Source: Peterkaempfera griseoplana (lineage in GTDB: Bacteria; Actinomycetota; Actinomycetes; Streptomycetales; Streptomycetaceae). From it: a stretch of DNA of 37,557 nt. The DNA lies in assembly GCF_001418575.1 (NCBI RefSeq), contig NZ_LIQR01000249.1:1-37557 (forward strand), read 5' to 3'. The notes under the pieces were generated by a model. That model saw nothing but the letters and a program-made list of their open reading frames with translations, searched no databases and was not told the DNA's origin. Within the stretch, counting starts at the first letter, position 1, and each line of letters opens with the position of its first letter. The position numbers were made by a program, and so were the translations under genes. Positions 15,076 through 22,501 of the stretch are shown here, piece by piece.

Positions 15076-16730
15076 TGCGCCTCCAGATAGCGGTGCACCA
15101 GCGACACGGCCATCGCGCCCTCGCCGACCGCGGACGCCACGCGCTTGACCGAATCGGCGCGTACGTCCCCGGCCGCGAAGACACCCGGCACGCTGGACTC
15201 CAGATGGTAGGGATCGCGGGGCAGCGTCCAGCCCGGCGGCCGGTGTCCGCCGGCCAGCAGATCGGGACCGGTGAGCACAAAACCCCGCGGGTCGCGTGCG
15301 ACCACCCCGGTCAGCCACTCCGTGCGGGGCTCGGCACCGATGAACACGAACAGCCAGGAGCAGTCGACGGTGTGCGTCTCACCGGACCTGGCGTCCCGCA
15401 GCACCACCTGCTCCAGGTGGTCGTCGCCGGACCCGCCCGCCACCTCCGTCCAGGGGTGGACCTCGATGTTCTCGATCGCGTCCAGCTGCTGGATCAGATA
15501 GTGCGACATCGACCTGCGCAGGTCACCGCTGCGGATCAGCAGGTGCACCCGGCGGGCGTGGCGGGAGAAGTGCACCGCGGCCTGTCCGGCCGAGTTGGCC
15601 CCGCCCACGATGTACACCTCCTCGCCGCGGCAGCTGAGGGCCTCCGTGGTGGCGGAGCCGTAGAAGAGGCCCGCGCCCGTGAAGTCCGCGAGTCCCGGTG
15701 CGTCCAGCCGCCGGTAGGACACCCCCGTGGCCAGCACCACCGAGTGCGCCGTGATGGTGCTGCCGTCCCCGAAGCGCAGCACCCGGCCGGCGCCGGCCGC
15801 GTCCAGACCGACGACCTCACGGGTGGAGAGGATCTCGGCGCCGAAGCGCAGCGCCTGCCGCCGGGCCCGGTCGGTGAGCTGGGCGCCGGAGACACCGTCG
15901 GGGAAACCCAGGTAGTTCTCGATCCGGCTGCTCTGACCCGCCTGGCCGCCGGCGGCCTGCCGCTCCACCAGTACCGTCCGCAGGCCCTCGGAGGCGCCGT
16001 ACACCGCGGCCCCCAGCCCCGCCGGACCGGCCCCGACCACCACCAGGTCGTAGAAGTCCGAGGTCGGCCGGGTACTCAGCCCCACATGGGTGGCCAGCTC
16101 GGACTCGGTGGGCGCCACCAGCGACTTGCCGTCCGCCGTGACCACCAGGGGGACATCCTCGGCGGTCAGCCCGGCGGCGGTGAGCAGACTCGCGCCCTCC
16201 GGCTCCTCGGCCTGCAGCCAGCGGTACGGCACCAGGTTGCGGGTGAGGAAGTCCCGTACCGCGAAGGACGGCGCGGACCAGCGGTGGCCCACCACCCGGG
16301 TCTCCGAGACCGCCGGGTCGGGCGCCGAGAGCCAGGCCTCCAGCAGCCCGTCGATCACCGGATAGAGATTCTCCTCGGGCGGGCTCCAGGGCTTCAGCAG
16401 ATAGTGGTCAAGGTCCACCACGTTGATCGCGTCGATGGCCGCGCCGGTGTCCGCGTACGCGGTCAGCAGCACCCGCCTGGCCAGCGGGAAGAGGTCCATG
16501 ACGGCTTCCAGGAACTCGATGCCGTTCATTTGCGGCATCCGGTAGTCGGCGAGCACCAGCGCCAGCTGCTCCCCGCGCAGCTTGATCTCGCGCACCGCGT
16601 CCAGGGCGTCGTCCGCGGAGGCGGCGCGGACCACCCGGTAGCGCTCGCCGTACCGGCGGCGTACATCGCGCGCAACGGCTCGGGAGACCGCCGGGTCGTC
16701 GTCCACGGTGAGGATCGTCGGATTCGCCAT
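15072..16730 (-). CDS. Response-regulator receiver fused to thioredoxin-reductase-like FAD oxidoreductase
   Basis: A 552-residue fusion. Residues 1-125 are a receiver domain with acidic pocket VDDD (10-12), phosphoacceptor Asp62 in LVLADYRMPQMNG, LLTAYAD and LLKPWSPPEE. A middle region (about 145-235) resembles a thioredoxin-like or linker segment (GHRWSAPSFAVRDFLTRNLVPYRW). The C-terminal part is a thioredoxin-reductase-type flavoprotein: YDLVVVGAGPAGLGAAVYGASEG for FAD, VYIVGGANSAGQAAVHFS for NADPH, and VFAAGDVRADSVKRVASAVGEG for the second FAD contact. Where thioredoxin reductases have the CxxC dithiol, this protein has LFYGSATTEAL, so the redox pair is missing. The chosen ATG has GGGGGAC upstream; ATG at 16742 is an alternative. 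It is coupled to the downstream kinase by a four-base overlap. Confidence 0.92.
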   Translation of the reverse strand: MANPTILTVDDDPAVSRAVARDVRRRYGERYRVVRAASADDALDAVREIKLRGEQLALVLADYRMPQMNGIEFLEAVMDLFPLARRVLLTAYADTGAAIDAINVVDLDHYLLKPWSPPEENLYPVIDGLLEAWLSAPDPAVSETRVVGHRWSAPSFAVRDFLTRNLVPYRWLQAEEPEGASLLTAAGLTAEDVPLVVTADGKSLVAPTESELATHVGLSTRPTSDFYDLVVVGAGPAGLGAAVYGASEGLRTVLVERQAAGGQAGQSSRIENYLGFPDGVSGAQLTDRARRQALRFGAEILSTREVVGLDAAGAGRVLRFGDGSTITAHSVVLATGVSYRRLDAPGLADFTGAGLFYGSATTEALSCRGEEVYIVGGANSAGQAAVHFSRHARRVHLLIRSGDLRRSMSHYLIQQLDAIENIEVHPWTEVAGGSGDDHLEQVVLRDARSGETHTVDCSWLFVFIGAEPRTEWLTGVVARDPRGFVLTGPDLLAGGHRPPGWTLPRDPYHLESSVPGVFAAGDVRADSVKRVASAVGEGAMAVSLVHRYLEAQ

Positions 16731-16803
16731 GTCCCCCATCATGCTCCGTTCGGGCCCCCCGCGCGCAGGGGAACCGCAGGCCCGGGGGTGTTCGGGCACT
16801 CCA

Positions 16804-16818
16804 CTGACGCGTCGTCAG
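16804..16818. promoter_or_regulatory. Perfect dyad CTGACG-CGT-CGTCAG
   Basis: A 15-bp inverted repeat with 6-bp arms lies in the divergent region between the receiver-flavoprotein gene (start 16730) and LtrA (start 16883). It has the form of a TetR-family operator and matches three other sites in this window (19425, 21255, 26275). The protein that binds it is unknown. Confidence 0.55.
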
Positions 16819-16882
16819 AAGCCCACTCGCCCGGCCGTGCCCGGGCCCGGCCCGGCGGCCGCCAGGAGGTGCCGGAGCCGCC

Positions 16883-18301
16883 GTGACTCCACCCGTCCGC
16901 ACCGTCGCGGACGGTGAGCGCCGGCCGGGTGTCCTCCGTGCCCCGCCGCCCTGTCCCGTCCTGCCGCGCTGCGCCCCGCTCCGCACCTCGGGCGGCGGCG
17001 CCCGGCGCGCTGCACCGGCGCCCGGACCCCCGGCACGGGACCATGCCACGGTGCATCGGAACCCGCCCCAGGAACCGCAACCCGAGCCGGCCCCCGGACC
17101 CGGCGCCGGCCCGTACCGCCGAACCCGGCGCGCCCTCCCGGCCGTCGTCCGGATGACCGCCCGGGACCCGGCCGAGGCCCACCGCTCCACCACCGCGCTG
17201 GAACTGCTCTTCGACCTCTGCTTCGTCGTCGCGGTGGCACAGGCCGGCATCCGTCTGGTCCACGCCCAGACCACCGGGCACCCCGCCCACGGCCTGGCCG
17301 GCTATCTCTCCGTCTTCTTCGCCATCTGGTGGGCCTGGGTGAACTTCTCCTGGTTCGCCTCCGCCTACGACTGCGACGACGTGCCCTACCGGCTCGCCAC
17401 CCTGGTGCAGATCTGCGGCGTCCTGGTGCTGGCCGCCGGCGTCCCCCGCGCCTTCGAGCACGCCGACTACGGGCTGGCGGTGGTCGGCTACCTCATCATG
17501 CGGCTCGTCATGACCGGCCAGTGGCTCAGGGCCGCGCACGGCGAGACCGGACCCGCCCGCACCACCGCACTGCGCTACGCCGCCGGACTGATGGTCATTC
17601 AGGCCGGCTGGGTGGTCCTGCTGCTGCTCCCCGCCGGGGCCTGGACGCCCGGCTTCCTGCTGCTGGTGGTCTGCGAGCTCTCACTGCCCGGGTACGCCGA
17701 ACACGCCCGGCGGACTCCCTGGCACCCCCACCACATCGCCGAGCGCTACGGCGCGTTCACCATCATCACGCTCGGCGAGAGCGTGGCGGCGGCCACGGTG
17801 GCGGTGCAGTCCGCCGTCGACGAGACCTCCGAGCTGGCGGAACTGCTGCCGATCGCCGCCGGCGGCCTGCTGATCGTCTTCGCCGCCTACTGGATCTACT
17901 TCGCCGTGCCCATCCACGAGCATCTCGCCTCCAACCGCCAGTCGTTCCTGTGGGGGTACGGCCACTACCTGGTCTTCGGCTCCGCCGCCGCGATCGGCGC
18001 CGGGATCGAGGTGGCCGTGGAGCAGACCGTGGGCAGGGCCCACATCCCGGCGACCGAGGCGGCCGCGGCCCTGACCGTGCCCACCGCCGTCTTCCTGCTC
18101 TCCGCCTGGCTGCTGCACGCGCGGCACTTCAAGGTCGTGCTCTCCCAGCAGCTGGTGCTGCCCGTGAGCGCGCTTCTCGTTCTGGCCTGCACCTTCGCCG
18201 GACGCCACGCGGCGCCCCTGGCCGGGCTGGTGGCCGCAGCCGCGGTCGCCGCCGGGGTCGTCCTCGCCGCCGGTACCCCCGAGCACCGCACCGCTCGATG
18301 A
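16883..18301 (+). CDS. LtrA family membrane protein
   Basis: A low temperature requirement protein A family member, an integral membrane protein of unclear function named from Listeria. After a Pro/Arg-rich N-terminal stretch (residues 1-90) the family block begins: DPAEAHRSTTALELLFDLCFVVAVAQAGI, then about twelve hydrophobic segments including FFAIWWAWVNFSWFASAYD and RYGAFTIITLGESVAAA, a hallmark of the family. The GTG at 16883 has GGAG five bases upstream and is chosen for that reason; ATG at 17154 (MTARDPAEAHR) begins exactly at the conserved region and is a real alternative with no clear ribosome site. It is divergent from the receiver-flavoprotein gene. Confidence 0.88.
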   Translation: MTPPVRTVADGERRPGVLRAPPPCPVLPRCAPLRTSGGGARRAAPAPGPPARDHATVHRNPPQEPQPEPAPGPGAGPYRRTRRALPAVVRMTARDPAEAHRSTTALELLFDLCFVVAVAQAGIRLVHAQTTGHPAHGLAGYLSVFFAIWWAWVNFSWFASAYDCDDVPYRLATLVQICGVLVLAAGVPRAFEHADYGLAVVGYLIMRLVMTGQWLRAAHGETGPARTTALRYAAGLMVIQAGWVVLLLLPAGAWTPGFLLLVVCELSLPGYAEHARRTPWHPHHIAERYGAFTIITLGESVAAATVAVQSAVDETSELAELLPIAAGGLLIVFAAYWIYFAVPIHEHLASNRQSFLWGYGHYLVFGSAAAIGAGIEVAVEQTVGRAHIPATEAAAALTVPTAVFLLSAWLLHARHFKVVLSQQLVLPVSALLVLACTFAGRHAAPLAGLVAAAAVAAGVVLAAGTPEHRTAR

Positions 18302-18383
18302 CCACCCCAGCCGAGCGGCGTCCGGCAGCGGGGCGTACGGTGCGGTCCCGGCACACTGCCCTGTCGCACACATGGGGGGAACA

Positions 18384-19358
18384 ATGAGACACAAGCTGGC
18401 GTATGTCGCCGGGGGCCTGGCGGGCCTCGTCGTGGTGATCGTCGCGCTGACCGGACTGCTCGGCGGATTCGACCGCACAGACGGCGGTGAGGTCGCGGTG
18501 GTCCGCAACGGCGGCATGTTCGACGACCGCAACATCCGCCAGATCATCCAGCCCGCCTCCGGGCTCACCTGGACCGGACTCTGGTCGACCAGCCACAAGT
18601 ACCCCAGCCAGCAGCGGTTCTACACCATCACCGCAGCCGCCAAGGCCGGTGACCGGCCCGGCGTCGACGTCGTCCGGACCCCGTCCACCGACGGCGTGGA
18701 CATGGGGATCGAGGGCACCCTGTACTTCACCCTCAACCTCGACCAGAAGACCCTGCGGGACTTCGACAACAAGTTCGGCACCCGCACCTTCACCGGCGCC
18801 GACGGCAACCGCTACCACGCCTACGACGGTGACCTGGGCTGGTCCGCCTTCCTCGACCAGATCATCCGCCCGGTGATCGACAACGACCTGCGGGAGCAGA
18901 TCTCCAACTTCCGCTGCGCCGAGCTGGTCTCCTCCTGCGCGCTGGTGCAGAACACCGGGACCACCGGCGTGGGGAAGGCCGGCGCCCCGGGCGGCCGGAC
19001 CAACAACGGCAACATCGCCGCCGTCCAGAACGCCGTCAACAGCTCCCTCGCCGAGGACCTCAAGGCCACCCTGGGTGACGACTTCCTGGAGGGCCTGCGC
19101 TTCAACCTGGTGCGGGTCACCCTGCCGGACAATGTGCAGTCCGCCGTCGACAAGGCCCAGGCCGCCTTCGCCGCCGTCTCGGAGGCACAGGCGAAGGTGG
19201 CGCAGGCCAAGGCCGACGCCGCGGCCAACGCCGCACGTCAGCAGGGTTACCAGAAGTGCCCGGCCTGCGCGACCATCGACGAGATGAAGGCGATCCCGCC
19301 GAACGTGACCACCTTCGCCCCGGGTCAGAACTTCGCCATCACGGCCCCCGCCAAGTGA
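18384..19358 (+). CDS. SPFH/band 7 (prohibitin-like) membrane-anchored protein
   Basis: A 324-residue protein with one N-terminal membrane anchor (AYVAGGLAGLVVVIVALTGLLGGF, about residues 6-29) followed by an SPFH domain: EVAVVRNGGMFDDRNIRQII, VVRTPSTDGVDMGIEGTLYFTLN, and the helical stalk VQSAVDKAQAAFAAVSEAQAKVAQAKADAAANAARQQGY typical of stomatin/flotillin proteins. A CPAC motif follows the coiled coil (KCPACATIDEMKAIP). Such proteins oligomerise on membranes and scaffold microdomains or proteases; the specific role here is unknown. The ATG at 18384 is preferred because GGGGGA lies directly before it; an in-frame ATG four codons earlier is possible. A terminator follows. Confidence 0.9.
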   Translation: MRHKLAYVAGGLAGLVVVIVALTGLLGGFDRTDGGEVAVVRNGGMFDDRNIRQIIQPASGLTWTGLWSTSHKYPSQQRFYTITAAAKAGDRPGVDVVRTPSTDGVDMGIEGTLYFTLNLDQKTLRDFDNKFGTRTFTGADGNRYHAYDGDLGWSAFLDQIIRPVIDNDLREQISNFRCAELVSSCALVQNTGTTGVGKAGAPGGRTNNGNIAAVQNAVNSSLAEDLKATLGDDFLEGLRFNLVRVTLPDNVQSAVDKAQAAFAAVSEAQAKVAQAKADAAANAARQQGYQKCPACATIDEMKAIPPNVTTFAPGQNFAITAPAK

Positions 19359-19365
19359 CGTCGCA

Positions 19366-19400
19366 CCTCCGGCGCCCCCCGCCAGGGGCGGCGCCGGAGG
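19366..19400 (+). terminator. Hairpin terminator after the SPFH gene
   Basis: A perfect 11-bp stem (CCTCCGGCGCC / GGCGCCGGAGG) with a 13-nt GC-rich loop starts eight bases after the stop codon. Confidence 0.75.
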
Positions 19401-19423
19401 CCGCGACCGCACCACGCCGTAGA

Positions 19424-19440
19424 ACTGACGTCACGTCAGT
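19424..19440. promoter_or_regulatory. Perfect 17-bp palindrome ACTGACGTCACGTCAGT
   Basis: This odd-length perfect dyad (central C) lies 46 bp before the ZTP riboswitch, where the folD promoter should be. Its core CTGACG-TCA-CGTCAG matches the site at 16804. It is a candidate TetR-family operator that would add repressor control to riboswitch control. Confidence 0.6.
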
Positions 19441-19485
19441 GGAGGCCGGGGCGGCTCCGGCCGGGCCGCAGCCGGTACCATGGAT

Positions 19486-19567
19486 CCGGGCCGTGACTGG
19501 CGCTTGGGTGGGGCACCACCGGGGAGCGGTCCGACGTCGATCGTCCCTGTCGCGCGCCTGGGCAACT
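19486..19567 (+). ncRNA. ZTP riboswitch (pfl motif)
   Basis: The leader of folD carries the conserved blocks of the pfl/ZTP aptamer in order: GCCGTGACTGGCG, then GGGTGGGGCACCACC (the P2 helix), GGGGAGCGG, and the 3' block GCGCGCCTGGGCAACT, which forms the pseudoknot-containing second half. The ZTP riboswitch senses ZMP/ZTP, which accumulates when 10-formyl-THF is short, and turns on folate one-carbon genes such as folD; the gene downstream fits exactly. The ribosome site AGGAG (19581-19585) follows 13 bases later, suggesting control of translation start or a short terminator switch. Boundaries are approximate. Confidence 0.88.
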
Positions 19568-19591
19568 CACCGCGCTGCTCAGGAGTGACGT

Positions 19592-20452
19592 ATGCCCACG
19601 ACCTCGACGGCCCGTCCGATGGACGGCACCGGCCCCGCCCGCCGCATCACCGAGACCGCCTCCGCAGCCGCCGCGGACATCCTGCGGCGCACCGGGACGG
19701 CCCCCTGCCTGGCGACCGTGCTGGTCGGGGACGACCCCGCCTCGGTGACCTACGTCCGTATGAAGCGCTCCCGCTGTGAGAAGGCGGGCATCCGGTCACG
19801 GCATGTGGCGCTCCCCGCCTCGGTCAGCACGGAAGCCCTGGTCGAAACCGTGACCGGCCTCTCGCAGGACCCCGGCGTCCACGGCATCCTGCTGCAGCAC
19901 CCGGTGGGACCCCACATCGACGAGCGCGCGGCCTTCGAAGCCATCGCCCCCGAGAAGGACGTCGACGGGGTCACCATGCACTCCTTCGCCGCCATGGGGT
20001 TCGGCCTGCCCGGCTTCGTCTCCTGCACCCCCGGGGGAATCATGCGCCTGCTGGACGAGTACGGCGTCGACCCGGCGGGCAAGCACGCCGTCGTGGTCGG
20101 CCGCAGCCCCATCCTCGGCAGGCCCGCGGGCATGCTGCTCCTGCAGCGGGACGCCACGGTGACGTACTGCCACTCGCGCACCACCGGCCTCTCCTCGATC
20201 ATGCGGGAGGCCGACATCCTGCTCGCGGCGGTGGGCCGCCCCCGTTTCATCACAGGGGCCGACATCAAGCCCGGCGCGGTGGTGGTGGACGCGGGCTACA
20301 ACCCGGGCAACGTCGGGGACGTGGACTTCGACACCGCCCGGGAACGCGCCGGTCTGATCACCCCCGTCCCGGGCGGCGTCGGACCGATGACCATCGCCGT
20401 CCTGCTCGCCCAGACCGTCGAGGCCGCCGCCCGCGCGCTCGGCGTGGGCTGA
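19592..20452 (+). CDS. folD: Methylenetetrahydrofolate dehydrogenase/cyclohydrolase, divergent FolD
   Basis: A bifunctional enzyme that converts 5,10-methylene-THF to 10-formyl-THF, using NAD(P)+ and then hydrolysis. The 286-residue length is normal. The substrate motif TYVRMKRSRCEKAGI contains the YxxxK pair (Tyr54, Lys58, catalytic). PEKDVDGV and the NADP-binding VVVGRSPILGRPAGMLLLQRDATVTYCHSRT are clear, as is the terminal TPVPGGVGPMTIAVLLAQT signature. It is divergent in two spots: the usual QLPLP motif reads LLQHPVGPHID, and the segment after DVDG is VTMHSFAAMGFG. This looks like a second, regulated FolD paralogue, not the housekeeping copy. The start is fixed by AGGAG seven bases upstream. 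A ZTP riboswitch precedes it. Confidence 0.93.
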   Translation: MPTTSTARPMDGTGPARRITETASAAAADILRRTGTAPCLATVLVGDDPASVTYVRMKRSRCEKAGIRSRHVALPASVSTEALVETVTGLSQDPGVHGILLQHPVGPHIDERAAFEAIAPEKDVDGVTMHSFAAMGFGLPGFVSCTPGGIMRLLDEYGVDPAGKHAVVVGRSPILGRPAGMLLLQRDATVTYCHSRTTGLSSIMREADILLAAVGRPRFITGADIKPGAVVVDAGYNPGNVGDVDFDTARERAGLITPVPGGVGPMTIAVLLAQTVEAAARALGVG

Positions 20453-20542
20453 ACACCGCGGTACGCCGCACAGCCCGCTGCGCCCGCCGCCGGACCGCCG
20501 CGCACCGCCGTGCGGCCCGGCACCCCGCGCCACGCACCGGAC

Positions 20543-20585
20543 AGCGCTCCTCCGCACCGGCCCCGCGCCGGTGCGGAGGAGCGCT
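20543..20585 (+). terminator. Perfect 18-bp hairpin after folD
   Basis: The arms AGCGCTCCTCCGCACCGG and CCGGTGCGGAGGAGCGCT pair completely around a 7-nt loop, about 90 bp after folD. No T run follows. It is a strong transcription end structure or mRNA-stabilising hairpin. Confidence 0.75.
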
Positions 20586-20791
20586 CCGGGCGCCCGCCGG
20601 GGCGGAGTTGCGGCCCCACCACCCCGGCCGTAGCGTCGATGAGGTATACAGCGGCCGGCCGGCAACGCCTCGGCGGACCCGTCGACGAGCCCGCGCCGCC
20701 ACCCCGTGCAGGCGCCCGGTCCCGGCGCCGCCAGGCGACCGAGCAGCCCCGCGCCAGGCCACCCCTGCCCCCGGGGAGGGAAGGAGCCGAC

Positions 20792-21148
20792 ATGGAGTCC
20801 AAGCTTCGCGCAGCCGTCGCAGCCGCAACCCTCGCAGCGACGCTCACGGTGGCACCCGCGGCGCACGCCGCACCCGGATCCCCCCACGACAGCACCGACT
20901 GCCCGGCGGGCAACTACGTCTGCCTCTACCTCCAGCCCAGCTATGTGGGCCTGCTCGCCAGGGTCGCCGTCGGACCGTCCAACCCGGACGTCAGCACGGC
21001 GGCGAAGTCCGTCATCAACGCGACGGCGTCCCAGTGCTTCAGGGTGTACGACCAGCCCGACTACACCGGCCAGAGCCTCACCGTCAGGCCCCGGAACGGC
21101 ACGAACATGTCCTTCCCGATCAGGTCCTACCAGTGGCTCTCCTGCTGA
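20792..21148 (+). CDS. Small secreted protein, peptidase inhibitor family I36-like
   Basis: A 118-residue exported protein. AAGGAG lies five bases before the ATG, and the signal peptide is MESKLRAAVAAATLAATLTVAPAAHA with cleavage after AHA. The mature part has the pattern DCPAGNYVCLYLQPSYVG, then QCFRVYDQPDYTGQSLTV and a C-terminal cysteine, i.e. the beta/gamma-crystallin-like fold seen in family I36 inhibitors such as Streptomyces SMI. Four cysteines fit two disulfides. Inhibitor activity is inferred from family resemblance only; many homologues are untested. It stands alone downstream of the folD hairpin. Confidence 0.75.
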   Translation: MESKLRAAVAAATLAATLTVAPAAHAAPGSPHDSTDCPAGNYVCLYLQPSYVGLLARVAVGPSNPDVSTAAKSVINATASQCFRVYDQPDYTGQSLTVRPRNGTNMSFPIRSYQWLSC

Positions 21149-21773
21149 CGCGGAACCGTATGCACCGCGCGTCCCGGCCTTCCGGGGCGCGCGGCCTTTC
21201 TCCCGCGACAGGGGCAGCCGGCTCCCAGGGCGAGCTGCCGGGTCCCCACCCGAGCTGACGTGACATCAGCAGATGCACAGCAGGGGCGAACTGCTCATGC
21301 CGTCCCGGTTGATCATGACCAGGGTGTCGTACCCGCTGACCCGAGCGCAGCAGCCCGAGGGAGCCCAGCACGGTGATCCCGCCGAGGCCGGCCTGCCACA
21401 GGTGCGTCGTCCCTCGCGCAGGGAGCAGCCGGAGACACGCTCGGCGGCGGAGGAACCCGGCTGCTTCGCGGCGACGCCGGACGTCTCCCCGTACGGTCGC
21501 CCTCAGCGCCGACCCCGCCACGTGAAGGCGCCGTCGCGCGTCCGGCGGGAGGTGGGCGCCCTTGAAGCGGCCATGGCGACGGACGGCCGGGCCGCGCGGG
21601 CCACGGCGGTGGTCTCCCCGCCCGGCGGGCGCCCTGCGTATCCACCGCCGCTCAGCCGTGCATCAACCAGGTATCAACCTCGCCGAACGGCGCTGACCAG
21701 CAACCGGGCCCCGCCGCCCGCACGGTCCGGCGAGGCATGATGGGGGACCGACCCGAACCGCGCCGCCCGATGG
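21149..21773. other. Gene-poor 625-bp stretch with an operator-like dyad and a possible gene remnant
   Basis: No intact gene is seen. At 21254-21270 lies GCTGACGTGACATCAGC, a dyad with one mismatched pair that resembles the 19424 palindrome. On the minus strand from about 21400 down to 21271 there is coding-like composition that shifts frame once: HLWQAGLGGITVLGSLGLLRSG in one frame, then GYDTLVMINRDGMSSSPLLCIC and a stop in another. This may be a frameshifted remnant of an unknown gene. The rest should include the promoter of the response regulator. Confidence 0.4.
21254..21270. promoter_or_regulatory. Near-perfect dyad GCTGACGTGACATCAGC
   Basis: A 17-bp inverted repeat with one mismatched pair. 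The core CTGACG-TGA-CATCAG agrees with the perfect CTGACG-N3-CGTCAG dyads at 16804 and 19425 in 11 of 12 arm positions. It lies 500 bp before the response regulator, so its target is unclear. Confidence 0.45.
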
Positions 21774-22487
21774 ATGCCCATGTCTGACTCCCCTCCCGTG
21801 AGGATCCTGCTCGTCGAGGACGACGAGGTGATCCGCAGATCCGTGGCGATGGCCCTGGAGCGCTACGGCTACCACGTGACCACGGCCGGTGACGGGCTGA
21901 CCGGACTGGAACTCTCCCGTGAGGGCGGCTACGACCTGCTGCTGCTCGACGTCATGCTGCCGGGCCTGGACGGCATCGGGCTGTGCCGCCGGATCAGGGA
22001 GACCAGCACGGACCCCGTGCTGATGATGTCCGCGCGCAGCGACTCCCTCGACGTGGTCTCCGGGCTGGAGGCCGGCGCCGACGACTACGTCGTCAAGCCC
22101 GTCGACACCCCGGTCCTGGTCGCCCGGATCCGGTCGCTGCTGCGCCGGGCGGCGTACACCCCCGGGGAGCGGCCGGAGCAGGCCGGAGACACCGAGCCGC
22201 ACGGCCGGCTGGTCTTCGGCGACCTCACCGTCGATCCGGCGGCGCTGGAGGTGCACCGGGACGGGAGGCGGATCGCCCTCGCCCCGACCGAACTGCGGCT
22301 CCTCCTGGAGTTCGCGGCCAACCCCGGCGTCGTACTGAGCCGCCAGACCCTGCTGCGCAATGTGTGGGACTACGGCTGGGACGGCGACTCCCGGGTCGTC
22401 GACCTGTGCGTCCAGCGGCTGCGCAGAAAGATCGGCGCCGACCGCGTCGAGACGGTCCGCGGCTTCGGCTACAAGCTGCGGCGCTGA
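21774..22487 (+). CDS. OmpR/PhoB-family response regulator (CseB-like)
   Basis: A 237-residue DNA-binding response regulator. The receiver has the acidic pair EDD (15-17), phosphoacceptor Asp59 in LLLLDVMLPGLDG, MSARSDSLDVV and DDYVVKPVD with the conserved Lys. The C-terminal winged helix has RRIALAPTELRLLLEFAANPGVVLSRQTLL and DSRVVDLCVQRLRRKIGADRVETVRGFGYKL. It resembles the CseB group, which controls envelope-stress sigma E in S. coelicolor, but no sigma factor gene is adjacent. The start is either the ATG at 21774 or at 21780; neither has a good ribosome site. It is the first gene of a TCS, DD-carboxypeptidase and VanJ-like cluster. Confidence 0.9.
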   Translation: MPMSDSPPVRILLVEDDEVIRRSVAMALERYGYHVTTAGDGLTGLELSREGGYDLLLLDVMLPGLDGIGLCRRIRETSTDPVLMMSARSDSLDVVSGLEAGADDYVVKPVDTPVLVARIRSLLRRAAYTPGERPEQAGDTEPHGRLVFGDLTVDPAALEVHRDGRRIALAPTELRLLLEFAANPGVVLSRQTLLRNVWDYGWDGDSRVVDLCVQRLRRKIGADRVETVRGFGYKLRR

Positions 22488-22501
22488 GCAGGAGGGCCGA
22501 G

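Noticed and set aside
15093-16886. A 597-codon plus-strand frame opposite the receiver-flavoprotein
   Set aside because: It shows no family motifs, has His/Gly/Arg-rich shadow composition, and the minus strand has coherent domains throughout.
20543-20585. Small structured regulatory RNA
   Set aside because: The single perfect hairpin with a short loop just after folD is best explained as a terminator or mRNA 3' end.
21271-21320. Short peptide MINRDGMSSSPLLCIC as a lanthipeptide or lasso precursor
   Set aside because: There is no ribosome site, no leader peptide and no modification enzyme nearby; a frameshifted gene remnant explains it better.
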